In this document: piece by piece, positions 16,983 through 26,207 of the stretch
Position numbering within the stretch: the stretch's first letter is position 1
Layout: every line of letters begins with the position of its first letter
Assembly: GCF_000688455.1 (NCBI RefSeq)
Contig: NZ_JIAL01000001.1
Location: 3,131,001-3,195,000, forward strand
Length of the DNA: 64,000 nucleotides
Direction of reading: 5' to 3'
Source of the DNA: Pseudacidobacterium ailaaui
Lineage (GTDB): Bacteria; Acidobacteriota; Terriglobia; Terriglobales; Acidobacteriaceae
Made by a program: the position numbers and the translations under genes
Notes under the pieces: model-generated
Database searches by the model: none
What the model was told of the DNA's origin: nothing
The model's input: the letters and a program-made list of their open reading frames with translations, nothing else

Positions 16983-19130
16983 CTATTTCGGTGCAGCCAT
17001 GGCCGCACCGGAGGACTCCCGGGCGAGGCGGACGCGGGCACTATCCAGCTTTTTCTGGACCTTGCTCACATCGCCCGGATCAGCGTCGGCGGAGAGAGAA
17101 TGGGCGTAATCGTTCAAAGACTGCTCCCATTGCGCGGCGGCCAGCTTCAGGCGATTGGTTTTTTCGTATACCTCTCCCAGATGGTCATGCACCGTGGGAT
17201 CTCCACTGTTGCGCGCCAAGGCCCTGGTCAGGTTTTCCTCTGCCAGATTGTACTGGCCGAGCTTGAAATAGACCCAGCCAAGAGAGTCAAGGTAAGCATA
17301 CTGTTGCGGGTCAAGCTGGACGGCCTTTTTGATCATGGACAGCGCCTCGTTGAGTTTCACTCCCCGGTCTGCCAGCATGTAGCCGAGATAATTCAAGGTA
17401 ACGGCGGAATTTGGTTCGAGATCGAGTACCTTACGGAACCATGTTTCCGCTTCATCAAAGTGCTTCTGGCGCTCTTCCAGTTCGCCGCGAAGAAAATAGA
17501 CGTTGGCCTTGTCGTCCCGTTTGGTAGAGAGCGCATCGGCCTTGTCGATGACCTCTCCAGCGTCTTTCCACCGTTTTAAACGGATGTACATGTCTGCCAT
17601 GCGCAGATACACATTGCGGTCGTTCTCAGCAGATCCGTTCAATACAGATTTCGCCAGACGGATGCCTTCTTCCGCCTTTCCCGTATCGCAGAGCTGCATG
17701 GCCAGCATAAGCTTGGCGTCGCGGGATGCATCCGGGTCATTGGACGTTTTGGTAACAGCCTCACGGGCAGTAGCTACCGCTTTGTCGTACTGATGGGCAT
17801 CGCGGTATGTGTCCACCATGTAAGCATAGGCACGGGAAACGTAGTCCCCGCCAAGAGCTGCCATTTTCTGATAAGCGGCGATGGCCTGGTCGGTTTTGCC
17901 CTGCTCGCGATAGACATTGGCCAGCCGGTCAAGAAACACCGCGCGGTTGTTCTTCTCCCCTTCGGTGTATTGGCCGGTAACATGTTCGGAATCAGAGACG
18001 AGTTTCGACAGGACCTGTGCAGCCTGATCGAATTGCCCTAGGGCGTCGTAATCGAGCGCCTCTTCAAAATTGATTTCAAGAGAATCGGAGACCAGGTCTT
18101 TTGCCTTTTTCAGGGCCGCCAGGGCGTCTTCATATTTTCCCTGCTGGCGCTCAATCTTGGCTATGTTCAGCAGGGACTGGGCGTCGCTGGGGTCGCTGGA
18201 GGCAATGTCCTTGAAAGACTTGAGCGCAGCGTCTTTCTGGCCGTTGGCGAGCTGAGACTGGGCCAGGGCGCGCTCCACATCGAGGTTGTCCGGTTCCAGA
18301 TCATAGGCCTTCTGATAAGCATCCAGGGCCTTCTGATTGTCTTTCATCTGCTCATAGGTCTGCCCCAGAGCATAAAGGGTTTTCGGGGTCTGGTCATCTT
18401 CCGGTAGCGCGCTCAGGACCTGCGCGGCGCGCTGGAGGTCTCCCTGCTCGGTGTAAAGCCCGGCGATATTGAGAACAACATCTTCAGAATCGGGATCAAT
18501 CTTTTGCGCTGCCTTGAATTGTTCTTCGGCATGAACAGAATCGTGGTCCAGAGTATAGAGTCGTCCCAAAAAGAGATGGTTTTCGATACTGTTCGGTTCT
18601 AGCCGGACAATTTCCTTGTATTCATTGATTGCCAGCTTGAGCATCTGCTCGGACGGGCCGCCATTCTGCATGTTCCCCAGTGACCGCAGATAGATGCGGC
18701 CAAGCAATTTGTGTGCTTCCAGATTGTCAGGGTTTTTTTGGATCTCTGCCTGGGCCGAGGCAATGGCATCGCGTACTCTGCCGGTGTCAAAGTAAAGCTC
18801 TGCCAAGTGAGCATTCAGCCACGAAGAATCCGGGTCGGCGTTGAGCGCCAGCTTGTATTCTTCAATGGCGCGATTGGCATATTCTGGACGGCCATAGGTG
18901 GTGGCCATCTCTTCGTACATGTGTGCGAGCGTGTAATGGTAGTAGGCGGAGGCACGGTCCGGCTTCTGCGAGGAAGCGGAATGGTCCGGGGCAGATGCAG
19001 CCTTCTTCTGGTCCTGCTGGGGGGCCGTCTGGGCCAGGGCCGCGGGCCAGCAGGAAACGGTCAGGGCCAGCGTGGCAATGGATAGAAGTCGATGGTGCGG
19101 TATCAAACGGGCCTTGCTATTGATTTTCAA
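16983..19130 (-). CDS. Secreted tetratricopeptide-repeat protein
   Basis: 715-residue protein with a signal peptide (residues about 1-34, ending ALAQT) and then almost continuous TPR motifs to the C-terminus. Clear copies include AQKIDPDSEDVVLNIAGLY, LEPDNLDVERALAQSQLANG and LEPNSAVTLNYLGYMLADRG. An interaction scaffold of the periplasm or inner-membrane face is likely, but no partner or enzyme domain is visible. It is the head of the dgt-hem gene run. Similar large TPR proteins are common in Acidobacteriota. Confidence 0.88.
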   Translation of the reverse strand: MKINSKARLIPHHRLLSIATLALTVSCWPAALAQTAPQQDQKKAASAPDHSASSQKPDRASAYYHYTLAHMYEEMATTYGRPEYANRAIEEYKLALNADPDSSWLNAHLAELYFDTGRVRDAIASAQAEIQKNPDNLEAHKLLGRIYLRSLGNMQNGGPSEQMLKLAINEYKEIVRLEPNSIENHLFLGRLYTLDHDSVHAEEQFKAAQKIDPDSEDVVLNIAGLYTEQGDLQRAAQVLSALPEDDQTPKTLYALGQTYEQMKDNQKALDAYQKAYDLEPDNLDVERALAQSQLANGQKDAALKSFKDIASSDPSDAQSLLNIAKIERQQGKYEDALAALKKAKDLVSDSLEINFEEALDYDALGQFDQAAQVLSKLVSDSEHVTGQYTEGEKNNRAVFLDRLANVYREQGKTDQAIAAYQKMAALGGDYVSRAYAYMVDTYRDAHQYDKAVATAREAVTKTSNDPDASRDAKLMLAMQLCDTGKAEEGIRLAKSVLNGSAENDRNVYLRMADMYIRLKRWKDAGEVIDKADALSTKRDDKANVYFLRGELEERQKHFDEAETWFRKVLDLEPNSAVTLNYLGYMLADRGVKLNEALSMIKKAVQLDPQQYAYLDSLGWVYFKLGQYNLAEENLTRALARNSGDPTVHDHLGEVYEKTNRLKLAAAQWEQSLNDYAHSLSADADPGDVSKVQKKLDSARVRLARESSGAAMAAPK

Positions 19131-19317
19131 GAAGAACCCCTGCCAGTAATCCCCGGCCTGAATCAGTTGGATGCGCTCTCATGGCGCATCCTCAACTTTA
19201 AGACGATTGTAAACCGGATTGGGCTTCAGATAACAGCCGCCCTTGGTGGTGTCCCTTTCGGCCTGTGGGAAAGAAATACGGACAGAAGGGGTTGCGGCCC
19301 ACCATTTTCAAAAAGCA

Positions 19318-20901
19318 TTAGTGCCGGAAGTGGCGCATACCTGTGAAGACCATGGCCACGCCCAGCTTATTGGCAGCAGCAATGACCTCTTCATCACGGA
19401 CAGACCCCCCAGGCTGAATGACGGCCGTGGCACCCGCCGCGGCCACGGTCTCAAGGCCGTCCGGGAATGGAAAGAAGGCATCGGAGGCGGCCACGCATCC
19501 TTTGAGGGGCAGCACGGCCTTCATGGCCCCGAACTTCGCCGCGTCCACTCGGCTCATCTGGCCTGCTCCCACGCTGATTGTCTGGCCATTGCGTGCGTAA
19601 ACAATCGCATTGGATTTGACGTGCTTGCAGACCCGCCAGGCAAAGATGAGTGCGGCCAGCTCATCCTCGGTTGGCTTGCGTTCGGTCACGGTCTTCAATT
19701 CACCCACGGTGATGTGTCCGCGGTCAGCATCCTGCAGGAGCAACCCACCAGAAACCTGCTTGAGTACGCGAAGGGTCTGTGCTGGTCTCACTTCCACCAG
19801 GCGCAGGTTTTTCTTCGTAGCAAAGCAGGCTTTTGCTCCTTCCGTAAAGCCTGGGGCGGCAATGGCTTCGACAAACAGTTTTGTGATCTCCTCTGCCGCT
19901 TTCTCGTCCACCTCGCGATTCACCCCGATGACGCCCCCGAACGCAGACACCGGATCGGCTTCCAGCGCTTTCTTATAGGCTTCCAGGACCGTTGCACCCG
20001 TTGCTGCCCCGCAAGGGTTCGTATGCTTGATGATGGCCACGGCGGTCTGGTCGAATTCCTGGACCAATTCCCAACATGCGTCCAGATCCACCAGATTGTT
20101 GTAGCTCAGCTCCTTGCCCTGAATCTGGTGGCTGCCAGCGATGCCGGTAGCGCTGCCGTCTGTGTATAAGGCAGCCCGCTGATGAGGGTTTTCCCCATAG
20201 CGTAGCGACATGGCCAGTGGGTAGTGTATGCGCAAGATTTCAGGAAAAGGCGCGGAGGCGGGTCCGGAAGACTGGACCGGTGTCTCGGAAGGTCCAGACG
20301 GGGCAATCTGTTCTAAGGTGTTGGCGATGGCAGTGTCATAGGCGGCAGTCAGGGCAAAGGCCTTCTTTGCCAGACGCCAGCGGGTTTCGTACTTGAGAGC
20401 GCCCTGACTGGCTTCCATCTCCTCAGCAATGGAAGCGTAGTCCGACGGAGAGGTCACAATGGCCACATCTGCAAAATTCTTGGCAGCAGAGCGGACCATC
20501 GATGGGCCACCGATATCAATATTTTCAATCATTTCGGCAAAGGTCACCCCGGGACGGGAAGCGGTCTTTTCAAAGGCGTAGAGGTTGACCACGACCATGT
20601 CAATCGGTTCGATGCCGTGCTGCTTCACCGCAGCCGCGTGCTCGGCGTTCTCACGGATGTGCAGGATACCTCCGTGGACCTTCGGGTGGAGCGTCTTGAC
20701 GCGGCCGTCCAGCATCTCGGGAAAACCCGTCAGGTCTGAGATGTCTCGGACCTGAAGTCCAGCCTCCCGAAGAGTTTTAGCGGTGCCCCCGGTGGAGACC
20801 AGCTCCACGCCGTGTTTAGCCAGTTGACGGGCAAAATCCACCAGCCCTGTTTTGTCTGTCACACTCAATAATGCGCGCCGGACCTGTCTGCTGCCGCTCA
20901 A
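19318..20901 (-). CDS. purH: Bifunctional AICAR transformylase/IMP cyclohydrolase
   Basis: Catalyses the last two steps of de novo IMP synthesis. The N-terminal cyclohydrolase (MGS-like) domain shows [17 protein letters not shown] and [16 protein letters not shown]. The C-terminal transformylase domain shows [25 protein letters not shown] and [12 protein letters not shown]. 527 residues, the usual size. It is monocistronic here and divergent from the rhomboid gene, with 89 bases between the starts. Confidence 0.98.
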   Translation of the reverse strand: MSGSRQVRRALLSVTDKTGLVDFARQLAKHGVELVSTGGTAKTLREAGLQVRDISDLTGFPEMLDGRVKTLHPKVHGGILHIRENAEHAAAVKQHGIEPIDMVVVNLYAFEKTASRPGVTFAEMIENIDIGGPSMVRSAAKNFADVAIVTSPSDYASIAEEMEASQGALKYETRWRLAKKAFALTAAYDTAIANTLEQIAPSGPSETPVQSSGPASAPFPEILRIHYPLAMSLRYGENPHQRAALYTDGSATGIAGSHQIQGKELSYNNLVDLDACWELVQEFDQTAVAIIKHTNPCGAATGATVLEAYKKALEADPVSAFGGVIGVNREVDEKAAEEITKLFVEAIAAPGFTEGAKACFATKKNLRLVEVRPAQTLRVLKQVSGGLLLQDADRGHITVGELKTVTERKPTEDELAALIFAWRVCKHVKSNAIVYARNGQTISVGAGQMSRVDAAKFGAMKAVLPLKGCVAASDAFFPFPDGLETVAAAGATAVIQPGGSVRDEEVIAAANKLGVAMVFTGMRHFRH

Positions 20902-20990
20902 GCTTTACTCCTTGGAGAAAATAAAGGGTCAAAATCTGATTGTAAAAGCAGAACAACCAGAAGTGGGGTAAGGTTAAATGAGACTGCTTT

Positions 20991-21890
20991 ATGGGCGCGT
21001 GGGACAACAACAGGGATGCACAGGGGGAACGCCCCTATTCCACGCAGGCCGGACCGGAAATTCTTCCTCCGGAGAGCAGGGAAGAGCAGCACTCCTGGTA
21101 CGATCAGCCCCCGCAGCCCGAATATGCGCCCCCTGCGCAGGTGCGCCGACCATCGCGGTGGGCGTATGCGCCAGCCACCTACGTTCTAGTGGCCCTCAAT
21201 TGCCTGGTATTTCTCATCATGTGGGTGGATGGCGGCTCGATCGTGGAGCCGACCCTGCGCAGCTCCTTGTTTTCAGTCTTTGCCCTGAATGGGGGAGTGG
21301 TCCTTGAATATGGGGAGTGGTGGCGACTTTTCACCGCCACGTTTACCCATGTTGGGTGGGTCCATCTGCTCAGCAATATGTGGTGCCTGTGGAACCTGGG
21401 GCTTCTGGGAGAGCCGCTGCTCGGTCCCTTTGGAATGCTTGCAGCCTATGTCCTGACGGGCCTGGGAGGAAACCTGCTCAGCACCGCCGTCCATCCGGGC
21501 CTTCCTGGGGCGCCCAATGGCATTATCGGCGCGGGAGCATCGGGTGCCGTCTTTGGCCTGGCCGGCGTTCTGATTGTTTTGTTGAAATCGCCCCTTCTGC
21601 CGCTGCCGAGAATGGAGGTGCTCAGGCTGCGGAAGAGCGTCATCTGGTTTGCCGTGCTGAATTTTGTAATTGGGGCCGGGACCTGGGTTGCTCGTACGCG
21701 TATTCAGATAGACAATATGGCCCACCTGGGAGGTTTTTTAAGCGGACTGGCCTTTGCATTACCACTGGTGCCACGAATCGGGGCCTCGCGCGAAGATTTT
21801 TTACGGCGCCGCCGTTTTGCGGTGTGGGGAATGGGCTTTTTCCTGCTTTTGCTTGCTTTTGGCGTGTACTCGTTTTATGTAGGCAGATAA
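20991..21890 (+). CDS. Rhomboid family intramembrane serine protease
   Basis: Polytopic membrane protease of 299 residues. A proline-rich cytosolic N-terminus of about 60 residues precedes six predicted helices. The HxxxxHxxxN motif (His120, His125, Asn129), the catalytic GASG with Ser184 and the catalytic His245 in AHLGGFLSG are all present, so it should be active. Substrates are unknown. It is convergent with the small XRE gene; an inverted repeat lies just past the stop. Confidence 0.94.
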   Translation: MGAWDNNRDAQGERPYSTQAGPEILPPESREEQHSWYDQPPQPEYAPPAQVRRPSRWAYAPATYVLVALNCLVFLIMWVDGGSIVEPTLRSSLFSVFALNGGVVLEYGEWWRLFTATFTHVGWVHLLSNMWCLWNLGLLGEPLLGPFGMLAAYVLTGLGGNLLSTAVHPGLPGAPNGIIGAGASGAVFGLAGVLIVLLKSPLLPLPRMEVLRLRKSVIWFAVLNFVIGAGTWVARTRIQIDNMAHLGGFLSGLAFALPLVPRIGASREDFLRRRRFAVWGMGFFLLLLAFGVYSFYVGR

Positions 21891-21894
21891 AACA

Positions 21895-21925
21895 GGCCAG
21901 GTACATCCGAGTGAATGCCCTGGCC
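21895..21925. terminator. Inverted repeat between convergent rhomboid and XRE genes
   Basis: GGCCAGG (21895-21901) and CCTGGCC (21919-21925) form a perfect seven-base stem with a 17-base loop. There is no T-run on either side, so it is at best a weak bidirectional terminator. A far better terminator for plus-strand transcripts lies at 22308. Confidence 0.3.
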
Positions 21926-21944
21926 CGGTTTACAGAAGGACTTG

Positions 21945-22304
21945 TCAGCGGACAGCCGTAGCTGCGAACTTTTTCACCATGGCGAGCAGCAGCTTCCGAT
22001 CACTGTCATTGAGGTTAGAGGAATAGCGGCGTATCTGTGTGAGAAAGCGAAGCTCTTCATCGCTCAGTTTCTGCGTATTCAACTCCTGGGCGAGTGTATC
22101 TTCGGCGAAAAGTTGTGAGAGCGGTAAATCCAACGCGTTGGCTATTTTGGAAAGCGTGTCAAGCGAAGGGACGGTATGCCCGTTTTCCACCCTTGACAGG
22201 TAGCAGCGCAGCAGGCCGGTGCGCTTTTCTATGTCACCCTGCGATAACCCTTTTTGCAACCGATAACCCCGAATCGTAGTTCCAATTTTCATGGCTATGC
22301 CCAT
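21945..22304 (-). CDS. XRE-family helix-turn-helix regulator
   Basis: 119-residue putative transcription factor. The lambda-repressor-like fold is clear: IGTTIRGYRLQKGLSQGDIE, then the recognition region CYLSRVENGHTVPSLDTLSKIANAL. A C-terminal helical tail (DEELRFLTQIRRYSSNL) may mediate dimerisation. The in-frame Met5 at 22292 is an equally good start. A stem-loop with a bulge occupies its leader. The target is unknown; it may act on neighbouring genes or distant ones. Confidence 0.88.
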   Translation of the reverse strand: MGIAMKIGTTIRGYRLQKGLSQGDIEKRTGLLRCYLSRVENGHTVPSLDTLSKIANALDLPLSQLFAEDTLAQELNTQKLSDEELRFLTQIRRYSSNLNDSDRKLLLAMVKKFAATAVR

Positions 22305-22307
22305 TTC

Positions 22308-22342
22308 CCGCTTTTCCGTTACCGGAAGAAGCGGTTTTTTTT
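22308..22342 (+). terminator. Strong Rho-independent terminator, plus strand
   Basis: CCGCTT-TTCCG, loop TTAC, CGGAA-G-AAGCGG makes an 11-pair stem with one bulged G (22308-22334), followed by eight T (22335-22342). It works only for plus-strand RNA. The nearest plus gene is rhomboid, whose stop is about 420 bases upstream, so such RNA would cross the whole XRE gene in antisense. On the minus strand the same bases would fold in the XRE 5-prime leader. Confidence 0.8.
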
Positions 22343-22431
22343 ATTGTGTTGGCTGCATAGTTAACATGCTTAAGGGCAGGAAGCAAGAAAAATTTTAAAA
22401 ATTCAACAATTGTTACCGAATCGGATACTCC

Positions 22432-23178
22432 TCAGCCATTCCCTTTCAGGGTCCGAGCAAAAAATCTCTTCATCCGCTCCTGGGCATCTTTGGCGTCTTC
22501 TGGCTTGTAACCCTGGCTGTTGTTTGGATTTTCAAAGGCATGGCCGGCATCGGGGTAGATCTTTGCGTCCACTTCCTTGTGAAGATCTTTCATTGCTGCA
22601 ACAAAGGCCTCTACAGAAGAGGGCGGAATTCCGCGGTCCTGGCCGCCGAAGTTCCCCAGCACCATGGCATGAATCCTGGCCAATGCGGCCTTTTCCGTGG
22701 GAAGCGGGCCATAGTTGATGGCAACTGCCCGCAGATTCGGTTCTGCCACGGCAAACTGCGCTGCATAGCCCCCACCCATACACCAACCCACAGCGCCGAT
22801 TCGCTGCGGATCCACATCTTTGCGTTTTGCCAAAAAATCGAAGGCAGCCACCAGATCACGAATTCCGCGGTCCTGGGGCAGGCCGCGAGAAAGTTCATGG
22901 GCCATTTCCGGATCCGAGGCCACCTGACCTCGATATAAATCCACAGCCAGGGCCACATATCCTTCTCCGGCCAGTTCATTGGCCTGTTCTTTTATCCAGT
23001 CATTCAGGCCCCACCACTCATGAATGACGATGATTGCGGGATGAGGCCCTGCTCCGGAGGGTAGGTATAAGAGACCGGAAGCAGTTTCACTGCCGCTGGG
23101 AAAAGTGACCCTTTCCGGAGTTGCTGCCATGAGAGGAAGGCTGCAGAGCAGCAGGACACAGAAACAAAAACGCTTCAT
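22432..23178 (-). CDS. Secreted dienelactone hydrolase family protein
   Basis: Alpha/beta hydrolase of 248 residues with a signal peptide (MKRFCFCVLLLCSLPLMAA). The DLH nucleophile is the Cys in VGWCMGGGYAA, and the acid and His are likely in YPDAGHAFEN. ATG 23178 is selected because a GTGAGG site lies six or seven bases upstream; an upstream in-frame ATG at 23226 would bury the signal peptide. The substrate is not defined; periplasmic esterase or lactonase activity is likely. Confidence 0.9.
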   Translation of the reverse strand: MKRFCFCVLLLCSLPLMAATPERVTFPSGSETASGLLYLPSGAGPHPAIIVIHEWWGLNDWIKEQANELAGEGYVALAVDLYRGQVASDPEMAHELSRGLPQDRGIRDLVAAFDFLAKRKDVDPQRIGAVGWCMGGGYAAQFAVAEPNLRAVAINYGPLPTEKAALARIHAMVLGNFGGQDRGIPPSSVEAFVAAMKDLHKEVDAKIYPDAGHAFENPNNSQGYKPEDAKDAQERMKRFFARTLKGNG

Positions 23179-23299
23179 GAAAGGCCTCACAGATTGAAAA
23201 TATTTCCATCGCCAGAAATCTTGCACTCAAATGCCATGGGATAGCAAATCCGCGCATCCTTGCGGGGAAAAGTTTTCATCGAAAAGAGTGGGCCCACGC

Positions 23300-24190
23300 A
23301 TGAAAAAACGCAAAAAAACCTGCATAAAACCCTTCTTCCAACAGCTGGTCCAACTCAGCGGCATTGTCTATGACGAGTTATGGCGCAATCGGGTCTTTAC
23401 GGTGGCTGCCGGTCTGGCCTATTATTTTTTGCTTTCTCTGGTTCCATTGGTCATTGTTTTTACCTCTCTCCTGCATTTTCTGCCGATCAATAACCTTGCG
23501 TATCAATTGCTGGGCCTGGTCGCGGCTCTGGTCCCTCCGGAGTCCATGAATCTGGTGTTGTCTGCTGTAAGCGGTATTCTCGCTCCGGGGCATGGAAAGG
23601 TCTTGTCTTTTGGAATCGTGGGGTACTTGTGGGCGGCGACCGGAGGATTTTCTGCCCTGATTGAAGCGCTTGAAATTGCTTACGATGTTGAAGATTGCCG
23701 GCCCTGGTGGCGACAGCGTCTCCAGGCCTTTTTCCTTACTTTTACTGCCGGGGCGGTGGCCATTCTGGCCCTGATGGCAATCCTGGCAGGACCGCACTTC
23801 GGGCACTTGTTGCTTCTGCTTTATCCCATCCCGGAGCGTTTCGTGGTTTTATGGCCTGCGCTGCGCTGGAGCATCATTGTTTTGACGTTTGTTGGCGGCA
23901 CCGAGCTGATGTATTACTTTGGGCCGCGCGTCAGACCGAGTTTCTGGTCCACACTGCCTGGCGCCTTTCTGGCTGTCGCTATGTGGTTTTTGGGATCATT
24001 TGGTTTGAGCTTCTACCTGGGGAACTTTTCCAACTACAACAAAACTTATGGGTCTCTGGGGGCAGTCATCGCACTGATGTTATGGCTCTATATCAGCAGC
24101 CTGGCCATTCTGATAGGCGCAGAAGTCAACGCTGAATTGACCAAGTTAAAACAAAAGAAGCAGGTCCCGTTGCATGCAAAAGCCGCCTGA
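23300..24190 (+). CDS. YihY/BrkB family inner-membrane protein
   Basis: About 296 residues with six hydrophobic segments. The NRVFTVAAGLAYYFLLSLVPL opening helix, the YDVEDCRPWWRQRLQAF loop and the GSLGAVIALMLWLYISSLAILIGAEVNAEL terminal region are characteristic of the family once called ribonuclease BN. No enzymatic role is established for this membrane family. ATG 23300 begins a basic KKRKK leader; an upstream in-frame ATG at 23231 lies in the divergent promoter region and is less likely. Confidence 0.9.
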   Translation: MKKRKKTCIKPFFQQLVQLSGIVYDELWRNRVFTVAAGLAYYFLLSLVPLVIVFTSLLHFLPINNLAYQLLGLVAALVPPESMNLVLSAVSGILAPGHGKVLSFGIVGYLWAATGGFSALIEALEIAYDVEDCRPWWRQRLQAFFLTFTAGAVAILALMAILAGPHFGHLLLLLYPIPERFVVLWPALRWSIIVLTFVGGTELMYYFGPRVRPSFWSTLPGAFLAVAMWFLGSFGLSFYLGNFSNYNKTYGSLGAVIALMLWLYISSLAILIGAEVNAELTKLKQKKQVPLHAKAA

Positions 24191-24237
24191 GAATCCAGCG
24201 AGTATGGAAATCGAAGCTGCACTTCCTGTGAGACTGG

Positions 24238-25119
24238 TTATTGGGGATTATGCGAAATGCTGCGGACAAACTGATAGTAGCCGGCCGCCCAGTCCCGATT
24301 TTGCAGACCTGCCTCTGCGGCCTGATGGAGCTGTTCAGCGAAATGGTCAGCAAGAGGGGTGCGTGTGTTGGTCGCGGCGGCCGATTCCCGGAAAAGCCGC
24401 ATGTCTTTTTGTCCGAGTGCAATCGTCGCTCCGGGGACCTCTGGTGGGTGCAGCATGACCCTGGAATAAGCCTCATAAAAAGGCGAGCGGAACAGGGCAG
24501 CATTGACAACCTCAGCGTATTGGGCAGGATCAATGCTTTGTGATTCCGCATAGACAAAACCCTCGCTAAGGGAAGCAATCATGGCCGTAATCAGAAAATT
24601 CCCGCCAATCTTCATCGCATGGGCCTTATAAGGCTTTTCTCCGACCACGGTGATGCCGCGGCTAAATGTCTCCAGAAGGGGACGGATTTTCTCGATCGCG
24701 TCTGGTTTACCGGCGACCACGGTCCACAGTTTCCCCTCAGCCGCGACGTTCGGTCGGCCAAAAACCGGGGCTGCAACAAAAGAATGCCGGCGCACGGAAT
24801 GTTCTGTTGTAAGCTGCTGCGAGAGCTGGACGCTGATCGTGCTGAGAGAAACATGAACTGAGCCTTCCGGCATAGCCTCCAGCACACCTTTGTTCAGCAG
24901 GACCTCAGAGACTGCAGCATCATCCATAAACATGGTGAAAAGGATGCGTGCATTTTTTACTGCCTGCCGAGGATCTGGTGCCTCGGATGCGCCGCGTTCC
25001 ACCAGCGGTTTGAGACGGGAAGCTGTTCTGTTCCAGACCGTGAGCGGGAAGCCGTTTTCCAGGAGGCGCACCGCGATGGCGCTTCCCATCTGTCCTGTTC
25101 CTAAAAAGGCAATTTCCAT
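24238..25119 (-). CDS. NAD(P)-dependent beta-hydroxyacid dehydrogenase family protein
   Basis: 293-residue cytoplasmic oxidoreductase of the 3-hydroxyisobutyrate/6-phosphogluconate type. The Rossmann motif FLGTGQMGSAIAVRL opens the protein, and the VWNRTASRLKPL strand suggests a preference for NADP through its Arg residues. The VSLSTISVQLSQQL substrate motif and the catalytic-lysine helix AHAMKIGGNFLI follow. GLYR/succinic-semialdehyde-reductase-like activity is possible. It is convergent with the BrkB gene, with 47 bases between the stops. Confidence 0.9.
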   Translation of the reverse strand: MEIAFLGTGQMGSAIAVRLLENGFPLTVWNRTASRLKPLVERGASEAPDPRQAVKNARILFTMFMDDAAVSEVLLNKGVLEAMPEGSVHVSLSTISVQLSQQLTTEHSVRRHSFVAAPVFGRPNVAAEGKLWTVVAGKPDAIEKIRPLLETFSRGITVVGEKPYKAHAMKIGGNFLITAMIASLSEGFVYAESQSIDPAQYAEVVNAALFRSPFYEAYSRVMLHPPEVPGATIALGQKDMRLFRESAAATNTRTPLADHFAEQLHQAAEAGLQNRDWAAGYYQFVRSISHNPQ

Positions 25120-25160
25120 ATGAATCTTAGATTCGCAAAAGTGGTGACAGTCAGCAAGAC

Positions 25161-25190
25161 GACGGACATCTCTGGATGGGGATGTCCGTC
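25161..25190 (-). terminator. Perfect 10-base inverted repeat after the DUF4398-like gene
   Basis: GACGGACATC (25161-25170) and GATGTCCGTC (25181-25190) form a perfect 10-pair stem with a 10-base loop, starting nine bases downstream of the minus-strand gene that stops at 25199. No T-run follows on the minus strand, so it could be a terminator aided by Rho or an mRNA-stabilising hairpin. Confidence 0.5.
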
Positions 25191-25198
25191 TCTGCTGC

Positions 25199-26161
25199 TT
25201 ACGGATGCGGGGAATTTGTGTCCGATACGGGCTGGGCCCCGGGCACGGACCGGCCCTGTGCCTGGTCCTCCGCGGCCTTTTTCCTCAGCGAAATGATGCG
25301 AGCGTCTTCCGCCGTCTGCACAGCGGCCCGGGCATAAGAGATTTCCTGCTTACGCTGGCTCTCATGGTTTTGCATGTCCATCGCATTCTGTAATTCCTGT
25401 TTTGCAGTAGCGAACGTATCACTGGCATATTTCGCTGCGCCTGCGGCTTCGGCAATCTGTACAGCATTGATCGCCTCATAAAGTTCCAGCGGCCACTGGT
25501 CGTTGCGTGTAATCAACTCCCGCGAAGGCGTGCCTGTCGTAATGAGGCCATAAGAGCCTCGGGGCAAAAGCGAGGCGTGGGCATTGACTGGCTGAATGAT
25601 GCCCTGCGTTTTGTCCGGAAGCACCTGGTTTTGCAGAACGACTGCGTCGCTGGGCATGGTAACGGCGAAATACGGCTCAGCCGTCACGATAAGGCCAAAA
25701 GACTGCAGGTCCGTAGTGACGGTCATCTCCGCCTCGGTGCCGTCGGGCAGCACTTCACCCAGGTTTACAGGACGGCCTTCTGGCGTGATGGCCCACAATA
25801 CATATGTGAGGTACTCAACACCAAAGGCATTTGCAGGCTTCAGACCCTTGAACTTTGCGTGGATCGAAGTGCGGCCCAGATGGCTTTCCACCTCTGCCGT
25901 TCCTTTCGCCTCCGGCAGAAGCGGAGTTCCAGCAAAGCCGATCTCGGTCTTCCCGCTGCGATGGAAATAATTGATGGCAGGAATGTCTCTTCCAACCACC
26001 TGAATTTTGTAGACAGGAACTCCATTGCTCACTTCCATGGAAGGTTTGTTTTGCGGCCACTGATAAGTGGTTGCAGGATTGGGTTCCTGTGCGGATCCAA
26101 GCGCCGGAAGCATCAAGAAAATCGATGCAATTGTCAAAGTGGAACACAGCATTTTTCTCAT
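25199..26161 (-). CDS. Secreted protein with C-terminal DUF4398-like helical region
   Basis: 320 residues from ATG 26161, chosen because a CAGGAG site is close upstream and a good signal peptide (ending ALGSAQ) follows. The central part (about 40-220) is a beta-rich domain that I do not recognise by name. The C-terminal part, AINAVQIAEAAGAAKYASD then AKQELQNAMDM, resembles the DUF4398 helical repeat that often precedes an OmpA domain. No OmpA domain is present; the protein ends in a Ser/Pro-rich tail. Divergent from the Oar-like receptor. Confidence 0.75.
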   Translation of the reverse strand: MRKMLCSTLTIASIFLMLPALGSAQEPNPATTYQWPQNKPSMEVSNGVPVYKIQVVGRDIPAINYFHRSGKTEIGFAGTPLLPEAKGTAEVESHLGRTSIHAKFKGLKPANAFGVEYLTYVLWAITPEGRPVNLGEVLPDGTEAEMTVTTDLQSFGLIVTAEPYFAVTMPSDAVVLQNQVLPDKTQGIIQPVNAHASLLPRGSYGLITTGTPSRELITRNDQWPLELYEAINAVQIAEAAGAAKYASDTFATAKQELQNAMDMQNHESQRKQEISYARAAVQTAEDARIISLRKKAAEDQAQGRSVPGAQPVSDTNSPHP

Positions 26162-26190
26162 CCTTAGGACTCCTGAACAAAAAGGCGACC

Positions 26191-26207
26191 GTTGCCAGCT
26201 TGGCAAC
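26191..26207. promoter_or_regulatory. Operator-like dyad GTTGCCA-GCT-TGGCAAC
   Basis: Perfect seven-base dyad with a three-base centre, 30 bases upstream of the DUF4398-like gene and about 175 upstream of the Oar-like receptor start. The spacing and symmetry resemble a binding site for a dimeric HTH regulator, for example LacI type. It could instead be a small hairpin in the minus-strand leader. A second palindrome, CTGTTAACAG, is at 26329-26338. Confidence 0.4.

Noticed and set aside
19243-20169. A 308-residue plus-strand open frame
   Set aside because: It is opposite purH, which is unmistakable on the minus strand.
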